Origin: Crocinitomicaceae bacterium
GTDB lineage: Bacteria > Bacteroidota > Bacteroidia > Flavobacteriales_D > Crocinitomicaceae
Assembly: GCA_029252405.1 (NCBI GenBank)
Contig: JAQXBM010000041.1
Span: 48,514 to 112,513 of the forward strand
DNA length: 64,000 nucleotides
Direction: 5' to 3'
This document shows positions 16,257-24,025 of this stretch, one piece after another (the first letter of the stretch is position 1; every line of letters starts with the position of its first letter). The position numbers and the translations under genes are program-made. Below the pieces are notes generated by a model, which was given only the letters and a program-made list of their open reading frames with translations, was not told where the DNA came from and made no database searches.

Positions 16257-17471
16257 TCAAGGTCTTTTTTTCACGGACGTTTTAGATTTAATAACATTGA
16301 ATCCAACGTTGACTCCTACAATTCCACCACCAGTTTTTGCTGAGTAGAATACGTTTACTGGGATGTTCAAGGATCCAGCTCTGAATGTTCTTCCCACTGC
16401 GAAGAGGAAACTTGTTGTCAGTTTAATTCCTGCTCGTGTGTCTCCGTGGCTTTTGTCGAAGTTGTATGAAGGATCAAAAAATGAAGGCTCTGGTTGTTCG
16501 TAGAATCCATTTTGCGCGAACATTGTGTCGCTGGCGAACGTTCTGTTCGAGTAATCATTCCAATCTGCTTCCGACATGTAGTCACCTTTATCTCCAAAAT
16601 GACCTTCTGTATCAAAGAAACCTTTTGATGTTTGCTTCAAACCGATTCCAGGTCCGAAGGCGATTTCCCATCCTGCTTTTCCAAATCTGAAACCGTTCAA
16701 GAAGCTCATTGTAGGGATAAATTTCCCTTGTTCCAATCCTGAAATGTTTGGAATGAATTCAAAGAGTGCTGAGAAGTTTTCTGTTCCGATGTATTGTTTC
16801 TCGAACTGGTAACCGATCATGCTCACGGCTGGGAAAATGTCCATTCCTCCTTGCGCACTTGAACGATTGGCAAATTCGTACATGTCTCCAGTCATCATTG
16901 CATATCCAATTCTAGGTCCTGAGTTCTTGATTCGACCTACGTTATTCAATGTTGCTGGCTCGTCTCGGAAGTAAAGTCGATCTGAAAGTGATTTATCGAT
17001 ATCCAAGTCGTGCAGTTTACGTACCGCGCACTGAGTCATTCGCTGCAATTCAAGCTCTTGATCATCAAACTCGAGCATGGCTGTTTTAATGACAGATTCT
17101 TGTGATACGTTGATCAATTTAAGGTGAATCACGATTTTGTTTCCAAGTTTATCGAATGATCCAGAAATGGCGTAATCCACACCTAGTTCTTTTCCTAACT
17201 TCGTTAAACATGTTTTAGACTGACAGTTTGATTTGTACTCTTCGTTTCCAGCGATGGCTTCGGACATGTCGAAAGCGTCGTACACATAGTACTTGTCCAA
17301 TTTCGCAACTTCAATGCGGAGCATTTTTTCTGTCGTAACAGCTGTTGATTCCATACCAGATACTACTGGCTGAGTAACCGCAATTGTTTTCGGTCCTTGC
17401 GCAAAAAGCGCGAAACTTGAAAGATTCAACAATACGATTGTAATAATTCTGAGGGTTGTAAGATTTTTCAT
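16257..17471 (-). CDS. Secreted protein with CsgG-like N-terminal domain
   Basis: A 404-residue protein with a signal peptide ending at ALFAQ. Residues 28-150 contain a VDYAISGSF stretch and preceding VTTEKMLRIEVAKL helix that resemble the CsgG/TolB-like fold used in curli assembly and envelope lipoproteins. The rest is beta-rich, with alternating aromatic strands that look like an outer membrane barrel or porin-type domain. The two halves together suggest an outer-membrane-associated protein. I do not recognise it with certainty; the CsgG-like call is from the fold-like pattern. A -7 element and own terminator make it a single-gene unit. Confidence 0.55.
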   Translation of the reverse strand: MKNLTTLRIITIVLLNLSSFALFAQGPKTIAVTQPVVSGMESTAVTTEKMLRIEVAKLDKYYVYDAFDMSEAIAGNEEYKSNCQSKTCLTKLGKELGVDYAISGSFDKLGNKIVIHLKLINVSQESVIKTAMLEFDDQELELQRMTQCAVRKLHDLDIDKSLSDRLYFRDEPATLNNVGRIKNSGPRIGYAMMTGDMYEFANRSSAQGGMDIFPAVSMIGYQFEKQYIGTENFSALFEFIPNISGLEQGKFIPTMSFLNGFRFGKAGWEIAFGPGIGLKQTSKGFFDTEGHFGDKGDYMSEADWNDYSNRTFASDTMFAQNGFYEQPEPSFFDPSYNFDKSHGDTRAGIKLTTSFLFAVGRTFRAGSLNIPVNVFYSAKTGGGIVGVNVGFNVIKSKTSVKKRP

Positions 17472-17491
17472 AACATTTGATTTGTATAGGT

Positions 17492-17499
17492 CAAATGTA
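17492..17499 (-). promoter_or_regulatory. -7 element for the CsgG-like gene
   Basis: TACATTTG on the minus strand lies 20 bases upstream of ATG 17471, in keeping with the consensus spacing. No -33 TTG was found. Confidence 0.55.
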
Positions 17500-17566
17500 T
17501 GGACGTCTCTTCCTTTTGGGATACTGAATTACGCGTGTTGTGGATGGTCAGTTGCGAATTTCGCAA

Positions 17567-18583
17567 CTATGATTCTTCGTCGATTTGCTGTTGAATTTGT
17601 TTTTTTACCTTCTCAACGTGATCAATCAGCTTGTAGAAAAACTGATTGCGTTCTTTTGGATTGTGAAGACTGATCAGACTCGCATTTTCAAATTGTCGTT
17701 TCATGACGTCTCTGGCATCCTGAACATATTCCTTATCGAAGGTGTTCATCGTGTTCATAAGGTTGTGCGCCATGTTTAATCCTTCGCGCTCTTCCGTTTT
17801 GTAATAAGTGACCGTTGCTCCATTAATGGTATCATTCAAATAAACTTCCAAGGGGTTTCCATTTGCTGGAGGCGACGTATTGTAAACGAATTTTTTTCCT
17901 TCTTCGCATTGGTGTTTGATATGCCCCACAAAATCTACCAGTTGATTGAGCAAGTGAATCGCGTACGTTGGATCCACGAACAAGCGTGAATTGTAATAGT
18001 ATTGAATCTCTCTTACGAAACCGAGCATGAATTCTGGATCGAGTAATTCTTTTGATGGAATGGCTGTGTAGTCTCTTAAAATTTGTCTCCCCACACGATC
18101 GTTGTTCTCAGTCATTTTCTTGTGCTCGAAGCGTTGATTCTTCAATTCAGGAACATGCAGGTAGGTTCTTCCCCAGAAGAATAACTTGAATCGTGTTAAA
18201 TGAGGAAAATTCAGTAATTGCAAAAAGTGCGTATTGTTGATCGCCATCATCAGTTCTGGTGACTTCTGTTTGCGCAAAGCTTCCAATCCAAAAGAGATCT
18301 TTTCCAAGTAGGAATCCATGTTGAAATCGATGTGTGCGATCGGTTGGAACTCAAAAATGACTTTGTTGTCATCACTTTCAAATAAACTGTCTAATGAAAT
18401 GGAGTAGTGCTTCGAAAGTCGTTCCAGTTCATAAATGGTCAGTTGCGTTTCTCCTCGATACCTTCGGTATACCGCGTCATTACTCAATGAAAGTACTTCT
18501 CCAACTGCATCTCCGAGAGAAGCTTCTCCGTTGATTTTCCGTTTGATGATTTCAAATAGTGCTGACTGATGATCCTTTTGCAT
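17567..18583 (-). CDS. Helix-turn-helix transcriptional regulator (Bacteroidota type)
   Basis: A 338-residue protein whose N-terminus (about 10-65) reads as a helix-turn-helix: a DAVYRRYRGETQLTIYELERL segment shows the recognition helix followed by the helical dimer arm. The remaining 270 residues are helical with no ligand-binding domain I can name. Proteins of this shape occur widely in Bacteroidota as orphan regulators. It lies directly upstream of the CsgG-like gene on the same strand, 95 bases apart, and may regulate it. No promoter consensus was seen upstream. Confidence 0.7.
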   Translation of the reverse strand: MQKDHQSALFEIIKRKINGEASLGDAVGEVLSLSNDAVYRRYRGETQLTIYELERLSKHYSISLDSLFESDDNKVIFEFQPIAHIDFNMDSYLEKISFGLEALRKQKSPELMMAINNTHFLQLLNFPHLTRFKLFFWGRTYLHVPELKNQRFEHKKMTENNDRVGRQILRDYTAIPSKELLDPEFMLGFVREIQYYYNSRLFVDPTYAIHLLNQLVDFVGHIKHQCEEGKKFVYNTSPPANGNPLEVYLNDTINGATVTYYKTEEREGLNMAHNLMNTMNTFDKEYVQDARDVMKRQFENASLISLHNPKERNQFFYKLIDHVEKVKKQIQQQIDEES

Positions 18584-18779
18584 AGTATGAATTTAATGAA
18601 TTTCTCACCACTACAAGTTTGTGTTTACTCTTTTACCATAAAGACACAAATCACCGACGAAGTCAGCAGCGGAGCTAATCGAAGATTGATGCACAAGTTT
18701 TGAGAAGAGCTCCGCTCGCCTTGTACCTTTGTGGTGAATAATTTAAAACGGTTGTTGCACCAGCGATAGGAGCGGCAGC

Positions 18780-18812
18780 TTCAGGCAAGCCATCAACTGG
18801 CGGATGCCTGAA
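18780..18812. repeat. Inverted repeat TTCAGGCA/TGCCTGAA
   Basis: Perfect 8-bp arms with a 17-base loop, itself holding CCATCAACTGGCGG. Part of the composite repeat described for the gap. Confidence 0.8.
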
Positions 18813-18830
18813 CTACAGCGGATAGCGCGC

Positions 18831-18846
18831 CCCGATAGCTATCGGG
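18831..18846. repeat. CCCGATAGCTATCGGG palindrome, second copy
   Basis: The same perfect palindrome as the core of the terminator at 16197-16234, here embedded in G/C-rich flanks and not followed by a T tract on either strand. Confidence 0.9.
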
Positions 18847-18918
18847 GGTACCCAAAAAAGACTCTCAACATAACATTGAACTCGGGCTAAATATAATCGT
18901 TGAAAAAATCAATTGTGA

Positions 18919-18951
18919 TTGACTGTATTTCAGTTAAATCACTTATCTTTG
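18919..18951 (+). promoter_or_regulatory. rpsP operon promoter (TTG-N22-TATCTTTG)
   Basis: TTG at 18919-18921 and TATCTTTG at 18944-18951. The predicted start near 18955 leaves a leader of about 70 bases before ATG 19026. Confidence 0.75.
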
Positions 18952-19025
18952 CCGTCCCTTCTCAGAGGATTAGGGATTTTAACAATTTATGAATCGGAGT
19001 TTCGTACTCCAAACAGTAAAAAAAT

Positions 19026-19658
19026 ATGGCAACTAAAATTAGATTGCAAAGACACGGTAAAAAAGGGAAAGCATTCTTTCACCTTGTAGCAGCAGATAGC
19101 CGCGCGCCGCGTGATGGACGTTACATCGAGAAATTGGGAACGTACAATCCAAACACAAATCCAGCAACAATCGAAATGAACTTCGATCGTACTTTACACT
19201 GGGTTCAAGTTGGAGCTGAAATGACAGATACTGCACGTGCACTTTTGTCTTACAAAGGTATCCTTCACAAGAATCACCTATTAAATGGTGTGAAAAAAGG
19301 AGCTTTGACAGCTGAACAAGCAGAAGAGAAATTTGCGAAGTGGTTGGAAGAGAAAGAAGGTAAAGTTCAAGGAAAGAAAGATTCTTTGTCTAGCGCAGAT
19401 GAGAAAGCGAAAGCTGATCGTATGAAAGCAGAGGTAGCAGTTAAAGAGGCGAGAGCTAAAGAAATTGCTGAGAAGAATGCACCTGAGCCAGAGCCAGTAG
19501 TTGAGGAAGCTCCAGCAGCAGAGGCAACTGAAGAAGCTCCAGCAGCGGAAGCAGAAGCAGCACCTGCAGCAGAGGAAACTCCAGCAGCTGAAGAAGCAGC
19601 ACCTGAGGCACCAGCAGCAGAGGAAGCTCCAGCTGAAGAGGCTAAAGGCGAAGAATAA
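19026..19658 (+). CDS. rpsP: 30S ribosomal protein S16 with long Ala/Glu-rich tail
   Basis: The first 80 or so residues are classical bS16 ([36 protein letters not shown]). A lysine/glutamate-rich helix follows, then from about residue 150 to 210 a low-complexity run of EAPAAE-type units. Ordinary bS16 has 80-90 residues. Extended tails are known in Bacteroidota. S16 binds 16S rRNA and supports assembly of the small subunit. It leads the operon with rimM, 10 bases on. Confidence 0.97.
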   Translation: MATKIRLQRHGKKGKAFFHLVAADSRAPRDGRYIEKLGTYNPNTNPATIEMNFDRTLHWVQVGAEMTDTARALLSYKGILHKNHLLNGVKKGALTAEQAEEKFAKWLEEKEGKVQGKKDSLSSADEKAKADRMKAEVAVKEARAKEIAEKNAPEPEPVVEEAPAAEATEEAPAAEAEAAPAAEETPAAEEAAPEAPAAEEAPAEEAKGEE

Positions 19659-19668
19659 GAGTACTTCG

Positions 19669-20196
19669 ATGAATAAAGCAGATTGCTTTCATCTAGGACA
19701 TATTGCGAAACTCCACGGATATAAAGGTGGAGTTTCGCTGTTTTTGGATGTTACGAATCACGAAGATTACCGCGGATTAGATGCCATTTTCGTGGATATC
19801 AACAACCACTTGACCCCATTCTTTGTCGAATCCATGAGCCTAAAGAACAATGGCTTCGCAATGGTTAAGTTTGATGGCGTTGATGATGAGGTTACCGCGA
19901 AAAAACTCCTCCGTAAGGATGTTTACCTTCCAGCGGAAATCCTACCAAAATTAGAAGGAACTAACTTTTACGATCACGAAGTAGTTGGATTCAGAGTGAT
20001 TGATGAGGCTCACGGCGACATCGGAATCATGCAGCAGGTGATTGATTTAAAAGTCAACCCTTTACTGCAAATTGACAAGGACGGAACGGAAGTCTTGATT
20101 CCCTTGATCGAAGGAGTTGTCAAAAAAGTCGATCGCAAAAAGAAAGAATTGCACATTCTTGCCCCAGATGGGTTGATCGATTTGTATCTTGGGTAG
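19669..20196 (+). CDS. rimM: Ribosome maturation factor RimM
   Basis: A 175-residue protein starting MNKADCFHLGHIAKLHG. The N-terminal domain holds the RimM-typical GHIAKLHGYKGG and the C-terminal PRC-barrel domain includes DHEVVGFRV and PLIEGVV. RimM helps fold the 3' head of 16S rRNA and binds S19. Start at 19669 is chosen because the frame further upstream is rpsP sequence read out of phase. The spacing to rpsP is 10 bases and to trmN6 2 bases. Confidence 0.95.
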   Translation: MNKADCFHLGHIAKLHGYKGGVSLFLDVTNHEDYRGLDAIFVDINNHLTPFFVESMSLKNNGFAMVKFDGVDDEVTAKKLLRKDVYLPAEILPKLEGTNFYDHEVVGFRVIDEAHGDIGIMQQVIDLKVNPLLQIDKDGTEVLIPLIEGVVKKVDRKKKELHILAPDGLIDLYLG

Positions 20197-20198
20197 CG

Positions 20199-20912
20199 AT
20201 GTCTACATTCCAGTTTAAACATTTTTCAGTTTCCCAATCCAACGCGACGATGAAAGTTGGAATGGATGCGATGCTTTTGGGATCGTTGGTTTCTTTAGCA
20301 GACGAACCTTCAACAGTTTTGGATATTGGAACAGGAACGGGAGTGCTCGCATTAATGATTGCTCAGCGATCGGAGAATGCTTTAGTAATGGCCTTGGAGA
20401 TTGACGAACTCGCCTGTCGCGAAGCGGAAGAGAATTTCAAAGCTTCGGCATGGTCAAATCGGCTCGCTTCCATTCATGAGGATGTTCTAGAAATTGAGTT
20501 CGATGCTAAATTTGATTTGATCATTTCCAATCCTCCTTATTATGAAAATTCACTCTTAAGTGAGGATGTTCGAACTTCTCGGGCAAAGCACGCTGAGTTT
20601 CTACCTATAGATTCCTTATTGAATAAAGTAAATGAACTGCTGGCGAATGAAGGTGCTTTCTGGGTGATTATTCCCTCTGAAAACTCTTCGACTTGGATAG
20701 CAGCAGCGAAAGTGCACGATCTTTTTCCAATACATGTGGTTTCCATCATCGGAAAAGAAGGGCAAGGCGAGAAGCGAAGTGTTTTGGCATTTGGTCGTAA
20801 ACCATCTGAAACAATTTCTACTGAATTGACGGTGAGAGATACTCAGAACAATTATTCCAAAGCGTACATTGAACTCACTAAGGAATTCCACGATCGGGAT
20901 TTATCGAAGTGA
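20199..20912 (+). CDS. trmN6: tRNA1(Val) (adenine(37)-N6)-methyltransferase (TrmN6-like)
   Basis: A 237-residue Rossmann-type methyltransferase with the SAM motif DIGTGTGVLAL (about 47-57) and the N6-adenine signature NPPY (about 111-114) preceded by DLIIS. N-terminal MSTFQFKHFSVSQ is typical of the YfiC group, which methylates A37 of tRNA-Val in E. coli. It follows rimM by 2 bases, where trmD is often found instead; here trmD is at 52381. Substrate by homology only. Confidence 0.85.
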   Translation: MSTFQFKHFSVSQSNATMKVGMDAMLLGSLVSLADEPSTVLDIGTGTGVLALMIAQRSENALVMALEIDELACREAEENFKASAWSNRLASIHEDVLEIEFDAKFDLIISNPPYYENSLLSEDVRTSRAKHAEFLPIDSLLNKVNELLANEGAFWVIIPSENSSTWIAAAKVHDLFPIHVVSIIGKEGQGEKRSVLAFGRKPSETISTELTVRDTQNNYSKAYIELTKEFHDRDLSK

Positions 20913-21231
20913 TTCGAGCCTGAAATTCTTCAAATTTTCGCGTTTCAAAAAGTGAGATAGCATCTTAATTTCAACTACCAGAAATTCCAGCCAAATTTAC
21001 GTCCCATTTTTCGATATTTCTGTCCCAGCGGTATCCTTTCGTTATCCCTTTTTTCAGTGTTTCTGTCCCATTCATAGGCTTCGGTTGGTCTTTCCGAAAT
21101 CAAAGAACCTAATTTTGGAATCGCAAATAAACACGATTAGTTAATCAACATGAATGTGCGTTTGCAGCTTCGAAGCAAAAGAATGGGATGCCGAAAACAT
21201 TAGAGTAGGCGACAACTAAATAACGATTAAA
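20913..21231. other. 319-base leader region of the secreted small protein
   Basis: No coding frame supported. It holds two copies of TTTCTGTCCCA (21017-21027 and 21060-21070, 43 bases apart) and a third GTCCCA at about 21001. Promoter TTG (21085-21087), N22, TAATTTTG (21110-21117) follows, giving a leader of about 110 bases before ATG 21232. The direct repeats lie just upstream of the -33 element, where an activator could bind. Confidence 0.6.
21085..21117 (+). promoter_or_regulatory. Promoter TTG-N22-TAATTTTG
   Basis: Matches both Bacteroidota elements and drives the secreted-protein gene at 21232. Confidence 0.65.
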
Positions 21232-21717
21232 ATGAATACCACTAAAATCTCTCTTTTCAGCACACTGATGCTACTTTTTGTACTCTTCTCGAGCAATGCT
21301 AACGCAGAGGCACCACCTCGTTTTCAGCTTGTAGCTGGTTACATCGAAAATGTATCTTACTCAAATGCATGTCAAAACTGCGTAACTGTTAGTATGAAGG
21401 TAGAATACACGAATAACGGTCAAACGTTTTTTCAAGTAAGTAGTTCGGTTGTGATGAATCCAAATGCTACCCAGTTTTTTACTGTGAACATTCCTAAATC
21501 TGCTACGGTAGTGGCAAAAGAGTTTGTGTTTGCAATGGACAATGGGACGATCATGCATGATTTCGCTGCAAGCAACACTGGTTCATATCCATCTCCGGGA
21601 TCAAACTGGTGCTCGTGCGGTGTGGACCCATACGAATACCTATTGCTTGTTGATTCAACGACAGGTACAAATCGATTTAAACTTGCGCCTCAGGGTACAG
21701 TTGGGTCTGGGTCTTAA
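21232..21717 (+). CDS. Small secreted protein of unknown function (161 residues)
   Basis: A signal peptide ends at SNANA (about residue 25). The mature part of about 135 residues has four Cys (CQNC and CSC), consistent with disulfides, and is rich in Thr/Ser/Asn. I do not recognise a family. The promoter with upstream direct repeats and a strong terminator show it is an expressed single-gene unit. There is no T9SS domain, membrane helix or lipobox. Confidence 0.6.
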   Translation: MNTTKISLFSTLMLLFVLFSSNANAEAPPRFQLVAGYIENVSYSNACQNCVTVSMKVEYTNNGQTFFQVSSSVVMNPNATQFFTVNIPKSATVVAKEFVFAMDNGTIMHDFAASNTGSYPSPGSNWCSCGVDPYEYLLLVDSTTGTNRFKLAPQGTVGSGS

Positions 21718-21745
21718 TACAAAGTCAAAGACGTAATCTTTAAAT

Positions 21746-21780
21746 CCCGCTTTTCCTTTTTAAGGTGAAAGCGGGGTTTT
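21746..21780 (+). terminator. Intrinsic terminator
   Basis: CCCGCTTT (21746-21753) pairs with AAAGCGGG, followed by GTTTTCTTG. It comes 29 bases after the stop codon of the secreted small protein gene. Confidence 0.8.
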
Positions 21781-21790
21781 CTTGTTGAAT

Positions 21791-22372
21791 TTAGTGAGAA
21801 GTTACTTCTCGTATAGACTTAAACTTCGCCAACAACTCATCCTGAATATCAACTCCCTTATTCTTATTATACCAAGCCTGAAACTCAATCTTCTTTTCTT
21901 CAGCGGTTTTTGAATCGTCCGTCTTGTGACTCATCAACAAAGCTTGTGCATCTTTTGGGCGTGGACCCCACACAAACAAATCCTCTCCATTCTTGTCGCG
22001 AACGACTAAAATCGGAATCGACATGCTTACACCATTCGTCAGGTAATCTTGAATCAATGAATCCGCTCCATCGCGCAAGTTGATCGTCAAGGTGATTTTA
22101 TCGTTCAATTCAGAAGCCATTTGAATGAATGGATTGATGTGCGCTGCATCTCCACACCATGGTTCCGTTATCAAAATCCATTGTTGTTCTTCCGAGATGT
22201 TCTCGATTTCGGAGACCAATTCATCGGATAACTTTCCGCGTTTAAACCAACGATTTTGTCGTGAGAAATTCAAGGACGTATAATTCCAGTACGATTCCTT
22301 GTCATAAGGAGCGGTAGTGTTCTCTTTTGTGAGAATGCTTTCGAAGAGCGAGATATATGTATTCCAGTTCAT
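21791..22372 (-). CDS. Thioredoxin-like protein (WCGDAAH type)
   Basis: A 193-residue protein when started at the MNWNTY methionine (22372). The longer frame to 22444 adds 24 residues that do not resemble the family. The motif TEPWCGDAAHINPF has one cysteine only, so it is a thioredoxin fold that lacks a CxxC pair, as in bacillithiol-system-type proteins. It probably has no classic disulfide activity. It is the last gene of the four-gene unit led by the E1 dehydrogenase. Function uncertain. Confidence 0.7.
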   Translation of the reverse strand: MNWNTYISLFESILTKENTTAPYDKESYWNYTSLNFSRQNRWFKRGKLSDELVSEIENISEEQQWILITEPWCGDAAHINPFIQMASELNDKITLTINLRDGADSLIQDYLTNGVSMSIPILVVRDKNGEDLFVWGPRPKDAQALLMSHKTDDSKTAEEKKIEFQAWYNKNKGVDIQDELLAKFKSIREVTSH

Positions 22373-22433
22373 TTTTTTAGTTTGGGATTGGAACGGACAG
22401 GAAAGTAATAGCTTACAGAAACACTGTCCGTAT

Positions 22434-23468
22434 CTATTTTTCACTAATTATTCTGACGATTCGATTGTTTACAATTTCGGCAGTGTTCCAAAGGAGCAGA
22501 TCGGCGTCAGTTGTGCTGTAAAACTCCACAACGACAGCGTCGATGTCTTCGTAATACTCAACAAAACTTTGATAGCCTGGAACCCAACCGGAATGTTTGT
22601 ATTCGTAGATTGATGAATATATCTTTTGTTCATTAGAATTGAGCAACGTTCCGTCGTTTAGGGCTTTGACAAAAGTTCCAACGTCTTCTGCGGTAGCGAC
22701 TATTCCCATTTCGTCATTTTTCAAATCTGGGTCATGACCAAGGTGATATCCACTCATGACATTTTCCATGTTCACATCGCTTAAGGAGGCGTAGGTGTTT
22801 TCAAGTTTGAGTGGAGTCAGAATCTCTTCTTGAATATATTGGAAATGAGGATGATTTAGGATTTTGTCCATTATCATTGAAAGCAACAAGTAATTGGTAT
22901 TGCAATACTGATAATCATCGTTCGGTTCGAATTCAGCAGGCTTGCCAAGTATTAGTTCAAGATTTTCCTTATTTGATTCTTTTGGGTTCGCCCAATAGTC
23001 GGGGGTATCAGTATAATTAGGAATTCCACTTCGATGCTGAACTAGCATTTTAATCGTGATCTCATCCGAATTCTCAATTCCTTTCGCAATTTCAGGTAAA
23101 TAGTACGAAAGTGATTTATTCAAAGATAGACGATTGTCACTTACCAATTTAGTCACAGCCACAGCCGTATATAGTTTGCTAATACTGGCAATTTTGAACA
23201 AAGCGTCAGGTTTTGCTGGGGTCTTGTCCTCTCGATTATGCCAACCTGCAGTATAGTGCTTTGGAGTTTCATTAGATTGATCAACGTAAATAATCACGCC
23301 TTCAAATCCATGATCTACGGCCTGCTCAGCCTGTTCTTGAATAGTGTTGGGTAGAGGTAGAATCCATGCCCAAACCAAAAGCCAGGGAACAAAGAACAGT
23401 GAAATAGCCGTGCCGACTAATAGTGATACTTGAATTATCCGCTTTGTTCTTTTTTTCTTCATTTCCAT
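22434..23468 (-). CDS. Serine beta-lactamase-like (class C/PBP) hydrolase
   Basis: A 344-residue protein with one N-terminal membrane helix (about 9-32). The active-site motifs SISK (SxxK), YCNTNY (YxN), and HSG in HSGWVPG are present in order. Such proteins act as D,D-peptidases, esterases or other hydrolases; few are true beta-lactamases. It overlaps the redoxin gene by 10 bases and is followed by the thioredoxin-like gene. Confidence 0.82.
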   Translation of the reverse strand: MEMKKKRTKRIIQVSLLVGTAISLFFVPWLLVWAWILPLPNTIQEQAEQAVDHGFEGVIIYVDQSNETPKHYTAGWHNREDKTPAKPDALFKIASISKLYTAVAVTKLVSDNRLSLNKSLSYYLPEIAKGIENSDEITIKMLVQHRSGIPNYTDTPDYWANPKESNKENLELILGKPAEFEPNDDYQYCNTNYLLLSMIMDKILNHPHFQYIQEEILTPLKLENTYASLSDVNMENVMSGYHLGHDPDLKNDEMGIVATAEDVGTFVKALNDGTLLNSNEQKIYSSIYEYKHSGWVPGYQSFVEYYEDIDAVVVEFYSTTDADLLLWNTAEIVNNRIVRIISEK

Positions 23469-24007
23469 TTAATGCTACAACCAATACTTGGCTTCTGCAT
23501 CTCTTCGTTGGTTGTGCCTTCAATCAAACAATCGATTGCATTTCGGATATCCTTTCCAGTAACAGGGACATTGTTTCCAGGTCGAGAGTCATCCAACTGA
23601 CCGTGGTATGTCAATTTCAAATCACCATCGAAAACATAAAGGTCTGGTGTGCATGCCGCCTTGTATGCATGAGCTACATCTTGAGTTTCATCATATAAAT
23701 AGGGATAACCAAATTTCTCACCGACGGATTTCATGTATTCTGGTCCATCCTGTGGATGCGTTTGAACGTTGTTACTGCTGATGGCAATCAAATTCACTCC
23801 TGAATCTGCATAATCTTTTCCAAGTTGAATTAATTCATCCATGATGTGAATCACAAAAGGGCAGTGGTTGCAAATAAAGAAAATTGCCGTTCCTTTTTCT
23901 CCTTTGAGTTCGTTTAAACTAACCGTTTGATTGTTAACCGTGTTCAATAAATTGAAATCAGGAGCAGTCGTTCCCAGTTCAAAATGAGTTGATTCTACTA
24001 ATGCCAT
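23459..24007 (-). CDS. Redoxin/AhpC-TSA family thioredoxin-like protein
   Basis: A 182-residue single-domain protein without a signal peptide. The motif ICNHCPF gives a CxxC pair at the start of the first helix; GTPDLYVF-like sequence CTPDLYVFD and a late YHGQLDD follow. It would be a cytosolic thiol peroxidase or reductase. It is 18 bases after the E1 gene's stop and overlaps the next gene by 10 bases, so it belongs to that operon. Confidence 0.85.
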   Translation of the reverse strand: MALVESTHFELGTTAPDFNLLNTVNNQTVSLNELKGEKGTAIFFICNHCPFVIHIMDELIQLGKDYADSGVNLIAISSNNVQTHPQDGPEYMKSVGEKFGYPYLYDETQDVAHAYKAACTPDLYVFDGDLKLTYHGQLDDSRPGNNVPVTGKDIRNAIDCLIEGTTNEEMQKPSIGCSIKWK

Positions 24008-24025
24008 GAAATAAGATTATCGTTA

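Larger units (their letters stand above)
18584..18918. other. Intergenic region with nested palindromic repeats
   Basis: The 442-base gap between the HTH gene and rpsP holds an imperfect inverted pair ACCATAAAGACACAAA (near 18637) against CCTTGTACCTTTGTGGTG (near 18718), a GCGGAGCT/AGCTCCGCT pair (18667-18714), an 8-bp arm hairpin (18780-18812) and the CCCGATAGCTATCGGG palindrome (18831-18846). No coding frame is supported. It looks like several repeat elements accumulated upstream of the ribosomal operon promoter. Confidence 0.75.

Noticed and set aside
19501..19668. Upstream extension of rimM as a Gln/Lys-rich protein start
   Set aside because: It is the Ala/Glu-coding tail of rpsP read in another frame; rimM homology starts at 19669.
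22434..23468. True antibiotic-inactivating beta-lactamase
   Set aside because: The motifs are shared by D,D-peptidases and esterases, the protein has a membrane anchor, and the context gives no resistance role.
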